Assembly (NCBI GenBank): GCA_017642695.1
Contig: JAEPQD010000001.1
Span: 310,001 to 374,000, forward strand
Direction of reading: 5' to 3'
DNA: 64,000 bases
Source: Parvibaculum sp.
GTDB taxonomy: Bacteria > Pseudomonadota > Alphaproteobacteria > Parvibaculales > Parvibaculaceae
The position numbers were made by a program, and so were the translations under genes. The notes below the pieces were generated by a model. It had not been told where the DNA came from and searched no databases. It saw nothing but the letters and a program-made list of their open reading frames with translations. Shown here piece after piece: positions 36,066 through 45,130 of this stretch (position 1 is its first letter; every line of letters begins with the position of its first letter).

Positions 36066-37324
36066 AGCAGGGAACCGAAATTGTCACCTTCGGCTGCCGC
36101 CTCAACACCTACGAATCCGAAGTCATGCGCAGCCACGCGGAGAAGGCAGGCCTCGACAACGCCATCGTCTTCAACACCTGCGCGGTGACGGCGGAAGCCG
36201 AACGCCAGGCACGGCAGGCGATCCGCAGGGCACGCCGCGAGAACCCGGCGGCGCGCGTGATCGTGACCGGCTGCGCAGCACAGGTAAACCCCGACGCCTT
36301 CGCGGAGATGGACGAAGTCGATCTCGTGATCGGTAACGATGAAAAGATGCAGCCTGCAAGCTGGCACCCCGCATTCGCGCTTCAGACGAACGAGAAGGTG
36401 CGCGTCAACGACATCATGTCGGTTCGCGAGACGGCGGGGCATCTGGTCGAGGGTCTCGAAGGCCGGGCCCGCGCCTTCGTCCAAGTGCAGAACGGCTGCG
36501 ATCACCGCTGCACCTTCTGCATCATTCCCTTTGGCCGCGGACCCTCGCGCAGCGTGCCGGCCGGGGAAGTCGTCGCTCAGGTGAGAACGCTCGTCGAGAA
36601 CGGCTATCGCGAAGTGGTGCTGACCGGCGTCGACATGACATCTTACGGCGGCGACCTGCCGGGACGCCCGAGCCTCGGCAATCTCGCGCGGCGCATTTTG
36701 AAGCTCGTACCGGAACTCGAACGGCTGCGGCTTTCCTCCATCGATTCCATCGAAGCCGATGAGGACCTGATGCGGCTTATCGCCGACGAGGAACGGCTAA
36801 TGCCGCATCTCCACCTTTCGTTGCAGTCCGGCGACGACATGATTCTGAAGCGGATGAAGCGTCGGCATCTGCGCGGCGATTCGATCCGCTTCTGCGAGGA
36901 AGCGCGGCGGCTGCGTCCCGACATCGTCTTCGGCGCGGATTTCATCACGGGCTTTCCGACCGAGACGGACGAGATGTTCGATAACACGATGCGCCTCGTC
37001 GATGAATGCGGGCTGACATGGCTGCATGTCTTTCCCTTCTCGCCCCGGCCGGGCACGCCTGCCGCGAAGATGCCGCAGGTCACCCGCGAGATCGGCAAGC
37101 AGCGCGCCAATCGCCTGCGCGAAAAGGGTACGGCGCGCGTCGCCGAACATCTCGAGGAAGGGCTCGGCGCAACGGCAGACGTGCTCATGGAGTCGCCGAC
37201 GCTCGGCCGCACACATCAGTTCACGCCAGTACGCGTGAGGGAGAAAGCGCGGGTGGGCGACATTCTCCCCGTCCGCCTTGCCGCGCATGACGGCAGAAGT
37301 TTCGAAGGGTTGAGGGCGGCGTGA
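36062..37324 (+). CDS. mtaB: tRNA t6A37 methylthiotransferase MtaB
   Basis: Radical-SAM methylthiotransferase adding a methylthio group to t6A37 of tRNA, 420 residues. The N-terminal cluster-binding region is GCRLNTYESEVM, the radical SAM motif is CDHRCTFCIIPFGRGPSRS near residue 147, and LTGVDMTSYGGDLPG and ADFITGFPTETDEMF are family-specific. A TRAM-like domain ends the protein. It overlaps dapF and ftsY by four bases each. Confidence 0.94.
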   Translation: MKQGTEIVTFGCRLNTYESEVMRSHAEKAGLDNAIVFNTCAVTAEAERQARQAIRRARRENPAARVIVTGCAAQVNPDAFAEMDEVDLVIGNDEKMQPASWHPAFALQTNEKVRVNDIMSVRETAGHLVEGLEGRARAFVQVQNGCDHRCTFCIIPFGRGPSRSVPAGEVVAQVRTLVENGYREVVLTGVDMTSYGGDLPGRPSLGNLARRILKLVPELERLRLSSIDSIEADEDLMRLIADEERLMPHLHLSLQSGDDMILKRMKRRHLRGDSIRFCEEARRLRPDIVFGADFITGFPTETDEMFDNTMRLVDECGLTWLHVFPFSPRPGTPAAKMPQVTREIGKQRANRLREKGTARVAEHLEEGLGATADVLMESPTLGRTHQFTPVRVREKARVGDILPVRLAAHDGRSFEGLRAA

Positions 37325-38277
37325 GCGAAGGCGAGACCAGTACCGAGACCGGAGAAAAGAAGAAGTCCCTCTTCCAGCGCATGAAGGAGGGGCTGACCCG
37401 TTCGACGAAGAACCTCTCGGACGGCATCACCGGCATCTTCACCAAGAAGAAGCTCGACGGCGCGACGCTGGAAGAGCTGGAAGACCTGCTGATTGGCGCG
37501 GACCTCGGCCTCGACGCGGCCGCCGCGATCACCGAAGCCGTCGGCAAGGACCGCTATGACAAGGAAGTGAGCCCGGAGGAGATCCGCCGGATCGTCGCCA
37601 GCGAAATCGCCGCCGTGCTGAAGCCGGTCGAGAAGCCACTCGAGATCGATGGCTCGAAGAAGCCGTTCGTGATCCTGATGACGGGCGTGAACGGTGCGGG
37701 CAAGACGACGACCATCGGCAAGATCGGCGCGAAACTGAAGGCGGAAGGCAGGAGCGTGATGCTGGCCGCCGGCGACACCTTCCGCGCGGCGGCGGTCGAA
37801 CAGCTCAAGGTCTGGGGTAGCCGCATCGGCGCGCCGGTCTGTGCGACGAAGATCGGCGGCGATGCGGCGGGGCTCGCTTACGAGGCGCTCGCGCGTGCGA
37901 AGGAGGAAGGCACGGACGTGCTGATGATCGACACGGCGGGGCGCCTCCAGAACAAGGCCGATCTGATGGCCGAGCTGGAGAAAGTGATCCGCGTGATCCG
38001 CAAGCTCGACCCCGAGACACCGCATGCGACGCTCCTGGTGCTCGACGCGACGACGGGGCAGAACGCGGTGAACCAGGTCGAGATATTCGGCCAGGTCGCG
38101 GGCATCACCGGGTTGGTGATGACGAAGCTCGACGGCACGGCGCGGGGCGGCATTCTTGTTGCCATCGCGCGGAAATTCGGCCTGCCCGTACATCTGATCG
38201 GTGTTGGCGAAGGAATCGACGACCTGCAGCCCTTCGACGCCGACGCCTATGCCCGCGCCATCACGGGCGCGAGTTGA
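37321..38277 (+). CDS. ftsY: Signal recognition particle receptor FtsY
   Basis: SRP receptor GTPase, 318 residues with GTG start at 37321 (overlap GTGA with mtaB). The N-terminal acidic domain is very short, as in many alphaproteobacteria. The NG domain includes MTGVNGAGKTTTIGKIGAKL, AGDTFRAAAVEQLKVW, DTAGRLQNKADLMAELEKV and TKLDGTARGG. It works with Ffh encoded at 32138-33649. Confidence 0.96.
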   Translation: MSEGETSTETGEKKKSLFQRMKEGLTRSTKNLSDGITGIFTKKKLDGATLEELEDLLIGADLGLDAAAAITEAVGKDRYDKEVSPEEIRRIVASEIAAVLKPVEKPLEIDGSKKPFVILMTGVNGAGKTTTIGKIGAKLKAEGRSVMLAAGDTFRAAAVEQLKVWGSRIGAPVCATKIGGDAAGLAYEALARAKEEGTDVLMIDTAGRLQNKADLMAELEKVIRVIRKLDPETPHATLLVLDATTGQNAVNQVEIFGQVAGITGLVMTKLDGTARGGILVAIARKFGLPVHLIGVGEGIDDLQPFDADAYARAITGAS

Positions 38278-38327
38278 TCCATACCCGCCGCTCATGCGTA
38301 ACTGCATGAACCGGAACCGGAGGAACA

Positions 38328-38966
38328 ATGACCGACACCAAGGCCGAAGCGACCCGGGGCGGCATGACGAACTCGCAATGGGTTCGCATGGCGATAGAGC
38401 TCGGTCCGCTCGTCGTCTTCTTCCTGCTGAATTCGAAGGCCGACGCGATCTTCGGCAATGCGGAAGCGCAGAACATCTTCTACGCGACCGGCGGTTTCAT
38501 GGTCGCGACCGCCATATCGCTCGGCTATTCCTATGCGAAGTTCCGCAAGGTGCCGACCATGCCGCTCGTTACCGGCATCTTCGTCATGATCTTCGGCGCG
38601 CTCACGATCTACCTGCAGGACGAACAGTTCATCAAGGTGAAACCGACCATCGTGAACGCCCTCTTCGCGGCGGCGCTTCTGGGTGCGGCATCGATGGGCA
38701 AGCCCATCATGAAGCAGCTCTTCGACGGCGCCTTCAACCTGACCGACAAAGGCTGGATGGTGCTCACGGTTCGCTGGGGGCTTTTCTTCGTCTTTCTCGG
38801 CGTCATCAACGAAATCGTCTGGCGCAACTTCTCGACCGACTTCTGGGTGAGCTTCAAGCTCTTCGGCGTGATGCCGCTCACCATGGTCTTCGGCCTTGCA
38901 CAGATTCCGGTGCTGACGAAGCATGCACCGGAATCTGACGGCAAGACCGGGGAAGCGGCGGAGTAA
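38328..38966 (+). CDS. ispZ: Inner membrane septation protein, IspZ/YciB family
   Basis: Integral membrane protein of 212 residues with about five or six membrane segments. The family motifs are IELGPLVVFFLLNSKADAIF, FATGGFMV-like ATGGFMVATAISLGYS, MIFGALTIYLQDEQFIKVKP and TVRWGLFFVFLGVINEIVWR. It is required for normal septation in some bacteria; the exact role is unknown. It lies 50 bases after ftsY. Confidence 0.92.
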   Translation: MTDTKAEATRGGMTNSQWVRMAIELGPLVVFFLLNSKADAIFGNAEAQNIFYATGGFMVATAISLGYSYAKFRKVPTMPLVTGIFVMIFGALTIYLQDEQFIKVKPTIVNALFAAALLGAASMGKPIMKQLFDGAFNLTDKGWMVLTVRWGLFFVFLGVINEIVWRNFSTDFWVSFKLFGVMPLTMVFGLAQIPVLTKHAPESDGKTGEAAE

Positions 38967-38972
38967 ACGCGC

Positions 38973-40622
38973 TCAGCTTCCTTCCGGGTGAAGCTCGCGA
39001 TCTTTCGTTTCCGGCACGAAGATGAGCCCGACAACGAAAGTCATGGCGGCGATGATGATCGGATACCAGAGCCCCGAATAGAGATTTCCCGTCGCCGCAA
39101 CGATGGCGAAGGAAACGGTAGGCAGGAAGCCGCCGAACCAGCCATTCCCGAGATGGTAGGGAAGCGACATCGAGGTGTAGCGAATGCGCGTCGGAAAGAG
39201 TTCGACCAGCATCGCCGCGATCGGCCCATAGACCATCGTCGCGTAGAGAATGAGCGTGAAGAGGATCAGGACCACCATCGGATAATTGATGGCATCGGGA
39301 TCCGCCGAAGCCGGATAGCCGGCCGATGCGAGCATCGAGGAAAGCGTGGCCTCGAAAGATTCCCGCCTCGCCCCGTCCGGATCGTCTTGGGCATCAAAGG
39401 ACTCGATGACAACATTGCCGACGAGGATGTGCGCTTCGCCCTCACCCGTCAGCTCCACGTTGTCGTAAGGAATGCCGCGTTTCGCAAGCGCGCTCTTCGC
39501 GACGTCGCAGGGCGTGGTGAAGGAGGCGGTTCCCACCGGATTGAACTGGAAGGAACAGGTGCCGCTGTCGGCGACGACGGTCACCGGTGCATTCTCGCGC
39601 GCGGCTTCAAGAGCCGGATTCGCGAAATGCGTCAGCGCGGAGAAAAGCGGGAAATAGGTCAGCACCGCGAGCAGACAGCCTGCGAGGATGATCGGCTTCC
39701 GCCCGATCCGGTCCGACAGCGTACCGAAGACGACAAAGAAGGGAACGGCGAGGAGAAGCCCGATACCGATCAGGATGTTCGCCGTCTGTCCGTCGACCTT
39801 CAGCACCTGCGTCAGGAAGAAGAGCGCATAGAACTGGCCGGTGTACCAGACCACCGCCTGCCCTGCGGTGAGGCCGATCAGCGCGATGATGATGATCTTC
39901 ACGTTGCTCCAGCGCGCGAAGGATTCGGTGAGCGGCGACTTCGAGAGCGTCCCCTCCTCCTTCATTTTCCGGAAGAGCGGCGACTCGTTGAGCTTCAGGC
40001 GAATCCACACCGAAATGCCGAGCAGGAAGATCGACAGCAGGAAAGGAATACGCCAGCCCCAGCTTTCGAAATCCTCCTTCGACATCGAGAGACGGCAGCC
40101 GAGAATGACAAGCAGCGAAAGGAAGAGACCGAGCGTCGCCGTGGTCTGTATCCATGAGGTGTAGGCGCCGCGTTTGCCATGAGGCGCATGTTCGGCGACA
40201 TAGATCGCCGCACCGCCATATTCACCGCCGATCGCAAGCCCTTGCGCAAGGCGCAGCAGGATCAGGATCGCAGGCGCCGCAAAGCCGATGGCGGCATAGC
40301 CGGGCAGAAGACCGACGATGAAGGTCGAAAGCCCCATGATGAGGATGGTGACGAGAAAGGTGTATTTGCGGCCGACGAGATCGCCCAGCCGCCCGAACAC
40401 GATGGCGCCGAAGGGACGGACCGCAAATCCCGCCGCGAAGGCGAGAAGGGCGAAGATGAAGGCAGCCGTCGGATTCACGCCCGAAAAGAACTGCACCGAG
40501 ATGATCGCGGCAAGAGATCCGTAGAGATAGAAGTCGTACCACTCGAAGACCGTGCCAAGCGATGAGGCGAATATCACCCGCCGCTCTTCCGCCGTCATTC
40601 GCTTCGACGCACTCTCCGCCAT
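38973..40622 (-). CDS. MFS transporter, metabolite:H+ symporter (MHS) family, with large loop insertion
   Basis: Major facilitator transporter of 549 residues. The MHS start SSLGTVFEWYDFYLYGSLAA and the loop motifs GRLGDLVGRKYTFL and GTLSDRIGRKPIIL are present, and RLAQGLAIGGEYGGAAIYVA is typical. It is about 100 residues longer than ordinary MHS proteins because of an extra hydrophilic segment between helices 8 and 9 (about residues 335-440) with two cysteines (DSGTCSF, TTPCDVA), probably periplasmic. Related long forms exist in the family. The substrate, possibly an organic acid or betaine, cannot be told. Confidence 0.88.
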   Translation of the reverse strand: MAESASKRMTAEERRVIFASSLGTVFEWYDFYLYGSLAAIISVQFFSGVNPTAAFIFALLAFAAGFAVRPFGAIVFGRLGDLVGRKYTFLVTILIMGLSTFIVGLLPGYAAIGFAAPAILILLRLAQGLAIGGEYGGAAIYVAEHAPHGKRGAYTSWIQTTATLGLFLSLLVILGCRLSMSKEDFESWGWRIPFLLSIFLLGISVWIRLKLNESPLFRKMKEEGTLSKSPLTESFARWSNVKIIIIALIGLTAGQAVVWYTGQFYALFFLTQVLKVDGQTANILIGIGLLLAVPFFVVFGTLSDRIGRKPIILAGCLLAVLTYFPLFSALTHFANPALEAARENAPVTVVADSGTCSFQFNPVGTASFTTPCDVAKSALAKRGIPYDNVELTGEGEAHILVGNVVIESFDAQDDPDGARRESFEATLSSMLASAGYPASADPDAINYPMVVLILFTLILYATMVYGPIAAMLVELFPTRIRYTSMSLPYHLGNGWFGGFLPTVSFAIVAATGNLYSGLWYPIIIAAMTFVVGLIFVPETKDRELHPEGS

Positions 40623-40690
40623 GTTCCTTCCTCCCCTTCTTCCCTGTACGGAGAGGATGACGCGAAAGGGTGGTTTTATCCAGTCTCGTA

Positions 40691-41311
40691 TCAGATTCCG
40701 GCGGGCGGCCGTCGCGGAAACAGATTGCCGGTTTCACCCTCGGGATTTGTAAAAGGAGCGATCGCCTCCTTATCCATAACCGAACGGAACTGCGTGAGCG
40801 CCCAGTAGACGCTGGGGAAGGCGAGTTCATCCCAGGGTATCTCGTCCCACGAAAAAAGATCGACCTCGAGGCTCTCTTCGCCAGCCGAGAACTCTTCCGT
40901 GGAAAGCATCGCCCGATACATGATCTGGACCTGCGCGATGCGCGGTATGTTGTAAATGGCGAGAAGATCGCGCAGAACGATGTCGGCGTTAGCCTCTTCC
41001 CGCGCTTCGCGACGGGCGCCCTCTTCGGTCGTCTCCCCCTGCTCCATGAAGCCTGCCGGAAGCGTCCAGAAGCCGCGCCGCGGCTCGATGGCACGCCGGC
41101 AGAGAAGAAATTTTCCATCATATGTAACGACGGAACCCACCACGATTTTCGGGTTCACATAGTGAATGAAACCGCACCGATCGCAGATATCTCTCGGTAA
41201 ATTGTCTCCCGATGGTACGCGGCGGGAAAAGGCGAGGTCGCCTTCCACACCCTCTTCCTGAGGCTTGGGTGCGATCGGCATTCTGTCTTTCTTGTCTGAA
41301 TTGTCTGACAT
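40691..41311 (-). CDS. Nudix hydrolase with N-terminal CxxC segment
   Basis: Nudix-fold pyrophosphohydrolase of 206 residues. The Nudix box reads GFMEQGETTEEGARREAREE, with Asn at the last glycine position as in several relatives. A short N-terminal segment ICDRCGFIHYVNPKIVVG resembles a reduced zinc-ribbon, as found in NudC-like or ADP-ribose hydrolases. The substrate is unknown. It faces the MarR gene across a 314-base gap. Confidence 0.88.
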   Translation of the reverse strand: MSDNSDKKDRMPIAPKPQEEGVEGDLAFSRRVPSGDNLPRDICDRCGFIHYVNPKIVVGSVVTYDGKFLLCRRAIEPRRGFWTLPAGFMEQGETTEEGARREAREEANADIVLRDLLAIYNIPRIAQVQIMYRAMLSTEEFSAGEESLEVDLFSWDEIPWDELAFPSVYWALTQFRSVMDKEAIAPFTNPEGETGNLFPRRPPAGI

Positions 41312-41625
41312 GTATGTAATCTGGGCTCGTTGGTCCGCCTACGGAAGTAAGACAGGCCCGGCCGTGACCGTGTGCGAAAGCGATAAGGGGCAAGGAAATA
41401 TCCGCGCACAGACCTATCGCGCGTTTGTTTCCGCTTTTTCGCTTGTGCACCCTTGCAAGACCGGGGGTTGCGGGTGCATATGATGATAAAGCGCAGAAGG
41501 CGGCACGGCCACACAAACGCCCGGAATGCGCGCAAGAATATTTCCCCCTGCGGGAGACCTGTCCGCAAGGACATCGCCCTGCACCGGTCGGAGACGCGGC
41601 CGGAACAATCCAGAGGACAGAACGA
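41312..41625. other. Divergent intergenic region before the MarR gene
   Basis: About 314 bases. It contains a hairpin at 41446-41478 (TGCACCC/GGGTGCA outer stem and GCAA/TTGC inner stem) in the presumed leader of the MarR gene. An open frame crossing the region in the MarR frame has no family similarity before 41626. Confidence 0.45.
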
Positions 41626-42183
41626 ATGGCATCCAGGAAGCCAACCGGAAGTTTCGATCTTGAGAACTCGCTGAGCCATTTGCTGCGCCGCGCGCAGCAA
41701 TTCGCTTACGAGCAGTTCGTGCAGCAGATGGGAACGAGTTCGCTCACGCCGCGCCAGTTCATCGTGCTCTTTGCCGTGAACGAGGAAGAAGGCCTCAGCC
41801 AGACAGATCTCGTGAACCGTACCGGCATCGACCGTTCGACGCTCGCGGACATGATCAGCCGCATGATCAAGAACGGCATGCTCGCGCGCAAGCGCACCGC
41901 CGAGGACGCCCGCGCGAACGCCGTGCGCCTGACGGCGGCAGGCCGACGCGCCCTCAAGGGCGCGATGCCGAAGGCGCTCGCAGCGGAAAAGGCTTTGCTC
42001 GATGCCCTGCCGAAGACGATACAGGCGGACCTGCTGAAGGCGCTCGGCCAGCTCAACAATGCAATCGAAGACCTGAAGGTCGAAGATGAAGCGCCGAAGA
42101 AACCGGTGAAGCGCGCGGCGAAGAAGAAGCCGGTACGCAAGACCGCCGCGAAAAAGACCGCGACTCGCCGCAAGAAGAGCTGA
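41626..42183 (+). CDS. MarR-family regulator with Lys-rich C-terminal tail
   Basis: Winged-helix regulator of 185 residues. The MarR core begins FDLENSLSHLLRRAQQFAYE; the recognition region is SLTPRQFIVLFAVNEEEGLS then QTDLVNRTGIDRSTLADMIS, and the wing RKRTAEDARANAVRLTAAGR is clear. After about residue 150 comes a basic tail (KKPVKRAAKKKPVRKTAAKK and on to TRRKKS), which is not part of the fold and probably binds DNA non-specifically. Start at 41626 is chosen by similarity and AGAGGACAG upstream. Target genes are unknown. Confidence 0.9.
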   Translation: MASRKPTGSFDLENSLSHLLRRAQQFAYEQFVQQMGTSSLTPRQFIVLFAVNEEEGLSQTDLVNRTGIDRSTLADMISRMIKNGMLARKRTAEDARANAVRLTAAGRRALKGAMPKALAAEKALLDALPKTIQADLLKALGQLNNAIEDLKVEDEAPKKPVKRAAKKKPVRKTAAKKTATRRKKS

Positions 42184-42193
42184 CCCCTCCTCC

Positions 42194-42233
42194 GGGCCGC
42201 GCAGCCGGCGTAAACGCTAAGGCCGCGCGGCCC
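42194..42233. terminator. Inverted repeat between convergent MarR and ccmG genes
   Basis: GGGCCGCGC (42194-42202) and GCGCGGCCC (42225-42233) form a 9-bp stem that covers the ccmG stop. No T-run follows, so termination here is only a suggestion. Confidence 0.35.
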
Positions 42234-42768
42234 GCAAGGCGGGCAGAATGTCATCCGCAATCGCTTCGGGCGTCAACGGCCCGACATGCTTGAACGCGAT
42301 GCGGCCGTTTCCATCCACGACATAGGTTTCCGGTACGCCATAGACACCCCAGTCGATGGCTGCGCGGCCTTGCGCGTCACGCCCGATGCGGTCGAAGGGA
42401 TTGCCGAGTTCGGCAAGGAAACGCCGCGCGGCGGCGGGCTCGTCCTTGTAGTTGATGCCGTAGAGCGGCACGTCGGCAACACGGCGCAGTTCGACGAGAA
42501 GCGGCATTTCACTGCGGCAGGGCACGCACCACGACGCCCAGACATTGACGATGACGGGCTTGCCTTTCGCGAAATCGGCGTCGGAGAGCCCGGGCCGGTC
42601 GAGCCCTTCGACGGGTTCAAGTTCGAACTCGGGCACATAGCGGCCGATCAGTGCCGACGGCACTTCGGAAGGGTCGTCCCCCCGGTAGATCGCAGCATAG
42701 AAGAGCCCGGCGAGCAGCAGAAAGAGTATGACGGGCAGGACCGCCGCCAGCCGAATACGCGAATTCAC
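42217..42768 (-). CDS. ccmG: Cytochrome c biogenesis thiol:disulfide oxidoreductase CcmG/DsbE
   Basis: Periplasmic membrane-tethered thioredoxin that reduces apocytochrome c or CcmH, 183 residues. One N-terminal membrane anchor (AAVLPVILFLLLAGLFYAAI) precedes the active site WASWCVPCRSEMP. GVYGVPETYVVDGNGRIAFK carries the cis-proline loop. The start is GTG at 42768, overlapping the ccmD stop by four bases. The gene completes ccmABCDG here; ccmE, ccmF and ccmH are not in the window. Confidence 0.94.
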   Translation of the reverse strand: MNSRIRLAAVLPVILFLLLAGLFYAAIYRGDDPSEVPSALIGRYVPEFELEPVEGLDRPGLSDADFAKGKPVIVNVWASWCVPCRSEMPLLVELRRVADVPLYGINYKDEPAAARRFLAELGNPFDRIGRDAQGRAAIDWGVYGVPETYVVDGNGRIAFKHVGPLTPEAIADDILPALRAARP

Positions 42769-42968
42769 TGCACCTCTCCATCGCGTTCGCTCGACGCCGC
42801 GCGGCGCACGCGGCCCCCGGAAAGCTGCTCGAGCTTCTCGGCAAGCGCCGTCTGCGCGCGGTAGTCGGCAATGCTCTGCCAGACAAGACCGGCGATCACT
42901 GCCGCGGTGAGACCATAGGCCGGCCAGACGAAAGCGGCGTAACCGCCCATGTTCAAGAAATCGGTCAT
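42765..42968 (-). CDS. ccmD: Heme exporter protein CcmD
   Basis: Small membrane protein of 67 residues that stabilises CcmABC for release of holo-CcmE. It begins MTDFLNMGGYAAFVWPAYGL, the family-typical segment, with one transmembrane helix and then a charged coil (ADYRAQTALAEKLEQLSGGR). It is easily missed because of its size; position between ccmC and ccmG supports the call. Confidence 0.92.
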   Translation of the reverse strand: MTDFLNMGGYAAFVWPAYGLTAAVIAGLVWQSIADYRAQTALAEKLEQLSGGRVRRAASSERDGEVQ

Positions 42969-42972
42969 TGGA

Positions 42973-43743
42973 TTACGCCCCCGCGCCTGACGCCGCGCGC
43001 GCGAGACGCAGATTGCGCACACGGCGCCGCATGATCTCGGCCCGCATGCGCACGAGAAGCAGCGTGACAAAAAGAACCGTGAAGCCCAGTGCCATCAATC
43101 CGAGCGGCAGCAGCATGGAGGACGCGATGGTCGGGCCATCCATGCGGAAAACGGAAGCAGGCTGGTGCAGCGTATTCCACCAGTCGACGGAATACCGGAT
43201 GACCGGCAGGTTGATCGAACCGACAAGCGCGAGCACGGCCGCGGCGCGCGCCGCGCGCACCGGCTCTTCGATCGTCGCCCAGAGCGCCATGTAGCCAAGA
43301 TAGAGAAAGAGGAGGATCAACATCGAGACGAGCCGTGCATCGCCCCATTCCCACCATGTGCCCCACATCGGCCTGCCCCAGAGCGAGCCCGTGACGAGCG
43401 CGAGGAAGGTGAAGGCAGCACCGATGGGTGCGGCCGACTTCGCCGCGACATCCGCCAGCGGATGCCGGAAGATGAGCGCAACCGCAGATGCGACCGCCAT
43501 CACCGAATAGCCGAACATGGCGAGCCAGGCGGAGGGCACGTGCACATACATGATGCGGACCGTTTCGCCCTGCTGGTAGTCGGGCGGCGAGGCGACAAGC
43601 GCGAACCAGAGCCCGGCGGCAATGACAAGGGCACTCAGCATCCCGAGCGGCGCGACGAGACGCGACGACAGCGCCATGAAGCGCGCCGGATTGGCATAGG
43701 CATGGAACCGCTGGGCCGCGGAGAGGCTGCTCATGCCCGCCAT
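42973..43743 (-). CDS. ccmC: Heme transporter CcmC
   Basis: Six-helix haem-handling protein of 256 residues that loads haem on CcmE. The tryptophan-rich motif WGTWWEWGDARLVSMLI and the conserved histidines in MYVHVPSAWLAM and DWWNTLHQPASVF are present. It is followed after 4 bases by ccmD. Confidence 0.95.
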   Translation of the reverse strand: MAGMSSLSAAQRFHAYANPARFMALSSRLVAPLGMLSALVIAAGLWFALVASPPDYQQGETVRIMYVHVPSAWLAMFGYSVMAVASAVALIFRHPLADVAAKSAAPIGAAFTFLALVTGSLWGRPMWGTWWEWGDARLVSMLILLFLYLGYMALWATIEEPVRAARAAAVLALVGSINLPVIRYSVDWWNTLHQPASVFRMDGPTIASSMLLPLGLMALGFTVLFVTLLLVRMRAEIMRRRVRNLRLARAASGAGA

Positions 43744-43829
43744 TTAGCGCGGTGCCCATGGCAAGGGCAAGACGTGGACATGGGCAAATTGCCACGCGCA
43801 CGGATGTAACCCGTCTCACACATGGGACT

Positions 43830-44507
43830 TCACCGCAGATTGGCCCGCAGCGCCGCAGCCGCTGCGAGGGGACCGACGGCGAAGCTCGCGAGCGTCACGG
43901 CACCGAGAAGCAGGAAGGCCTGGCGGCCAGCCTCCCCCTCGAAGCCGCCTGACGCGGCGGCCGCAGCGCCGACACCGAATATGAGCACCGGAATGTAGAA
44001 GGGAAGCACCAGCAGAGAAGCAAGAAGCCCGCCCCGCCGGATACCGACCGTGAGAGCCGCGCCCACTGAGCCCAGAAAGCTCAGCGCCGGTGTGCCGATC
44101 AGCATGGCAAGAGTGAGCGGCAACGCGGCAGCGGAAGGCAGGTTGAGCAGCACGCCGAGCAGCGGCGCGGAGACGACGAGGGGCAGGCCGGTAACAATCC
44201 AGTGCGCAAGCGCCTTCGCGACCGCAACAAGTTCGAGCGGCAAGGGTCCCGTCGACAGAAGGTCGAGCGAGCCGTCTTCGTAGTCGGCCTGGAAGAGACG
44301 GTCGAGTGTGAGCAGGGCCGCAAGCAGCAACGCCACCCAGAGCATGCCCGGCGCGAGCGACGCGAGAAGCGGCCGGTCGGGACCGACGCCGAGCGGCACG
44401 ATGGCGATGACGACCAGAAAGAAGAAGACGGCCATGCCGCCGCCGCCGCCGAGCCGTGCGGCGAGGCGCAGATCGCGAAGAAGAAGGGCGAGAAATGCGC
44501 GGCTCAT
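43830..44507 (-). CDS. ccmB: Heme exporter protein CcmB
   Basis: ABC-type membrane subunit working with CcmA, 225 residues and six membrane segments. Family motifs are FFLVVIAIVPLGVGPDRPLL, APGMLWVALLLAALLTLDRL and DYEDGSLDLLSTGPLPLELV. It overlaps the ccmA stop by four bases. Confidence 0.94.
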   Translation of the reverse strand: MSRAFLALLLRDLRLAARLGGGGGMAVFFFLVVIAIVPLGVGPDRPLLASLAPGMLWVALLLAALLTLDRLFQADYEDGSLDLLSTGPLPLELVAVAKALAHWIVTGLPLVVSAPLLGVLLNLPSAAALPLTLAMLIGTPALSFLGSVGAALTVGIRRGGLLASLLVLPFYIPVLIFGVGAAAAASGGFEGEAGRQAFLLLGAVTLASFAVGPLAAAAALRANLR

Positions 44508-45130
44508 GCCATCTCCTCCGCACCGAGACGGAGCGATTTCGCGGTCCCGAGACCGAGGTCGAGATGCGTGGCAGCGACGATGATGCCGCCCCCCGCCAGA
44601 TGCGCCGCCATAAAAGCGCGAAGCCTTCCGACGCTCGCCTGATCGAGCGCCACGGTGGGTTCGTCGAGAAGCCAGAGCGGGCGCGGTACGGCGGCAAGCC
44701 GGGCAAGCGCAAGGCGCCTGCGCTGTCCTGCCGACAGATAGGCGACGGGAAGGTCTGCGAGATCGCCGAGCGCCATGTCGTCGAGTGCCGCTTGCGCCGC
44801 CGCGGCGCTGCCGCCGAGATAAAGCGCCCAGAAACGGATCGTTTCCAGAACGCTCATTGATGGTTTCAAAGCGTCGAGGTGGCCCAGATAGTGCGCCTGC
44901 TCCCCGAGCGCGCGCTCCGGATCGCCGCCCGTCAATTCGATCTGGCCTCGCCCGATCTCGAGAAGACCGGCGATCTGCCGCAACAGGCTCGACTTGCCGG
45001 AACCGTTCGGCCCCGTCAGCACCAGCGCCTCGCCAGCCGCAACATCGAATTCGAGGCTTTCAAAAACAAGCCGCCCGCCGCGTTCGCAGGCAAGGTCACG
45101 CGCGGAAAGCCGGAGGTCAGATGTCGTCAA
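44504..45130 (-). CDS. ccmA: Heme exporter ATP-binding protein CcmA
   Basis: ABC ATPase powering haem release from CcmC-CcmE, about 208 residues. Walker A is LTGPNGSGKSSLLRQIAGLL, the signature is YLSAGQRRRLALARLAAV and Walker B is PLWLLDEPTVALD. I place the start at the TTG at 45130 (TTSDLRLSARDL), overlapping the end of the enoyl-CoA hydratase gene by 14 bases; a GTG at 45172 is the alternative. No ATG is available near the family start. Confidence 0.9.
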   Translation of the reverse strand: MTTSDLRLSARDLACERGGRLVFESLEFDVAAGEALVLTGPNGSGKSSLLRQIAGLLEIGRGQIELTGGDPERALGEQAHYLGHLDALKPSMSVLETIRFWALYLGGSAAAAQAALDDMALGDLADLPVAYLSAGQRRRLALARLAAVPRPLWLLDEPTVALDQASVGRLRAFMAAHLAGGGIIVAATHLDLGLGTAKSLRLGAEEMA

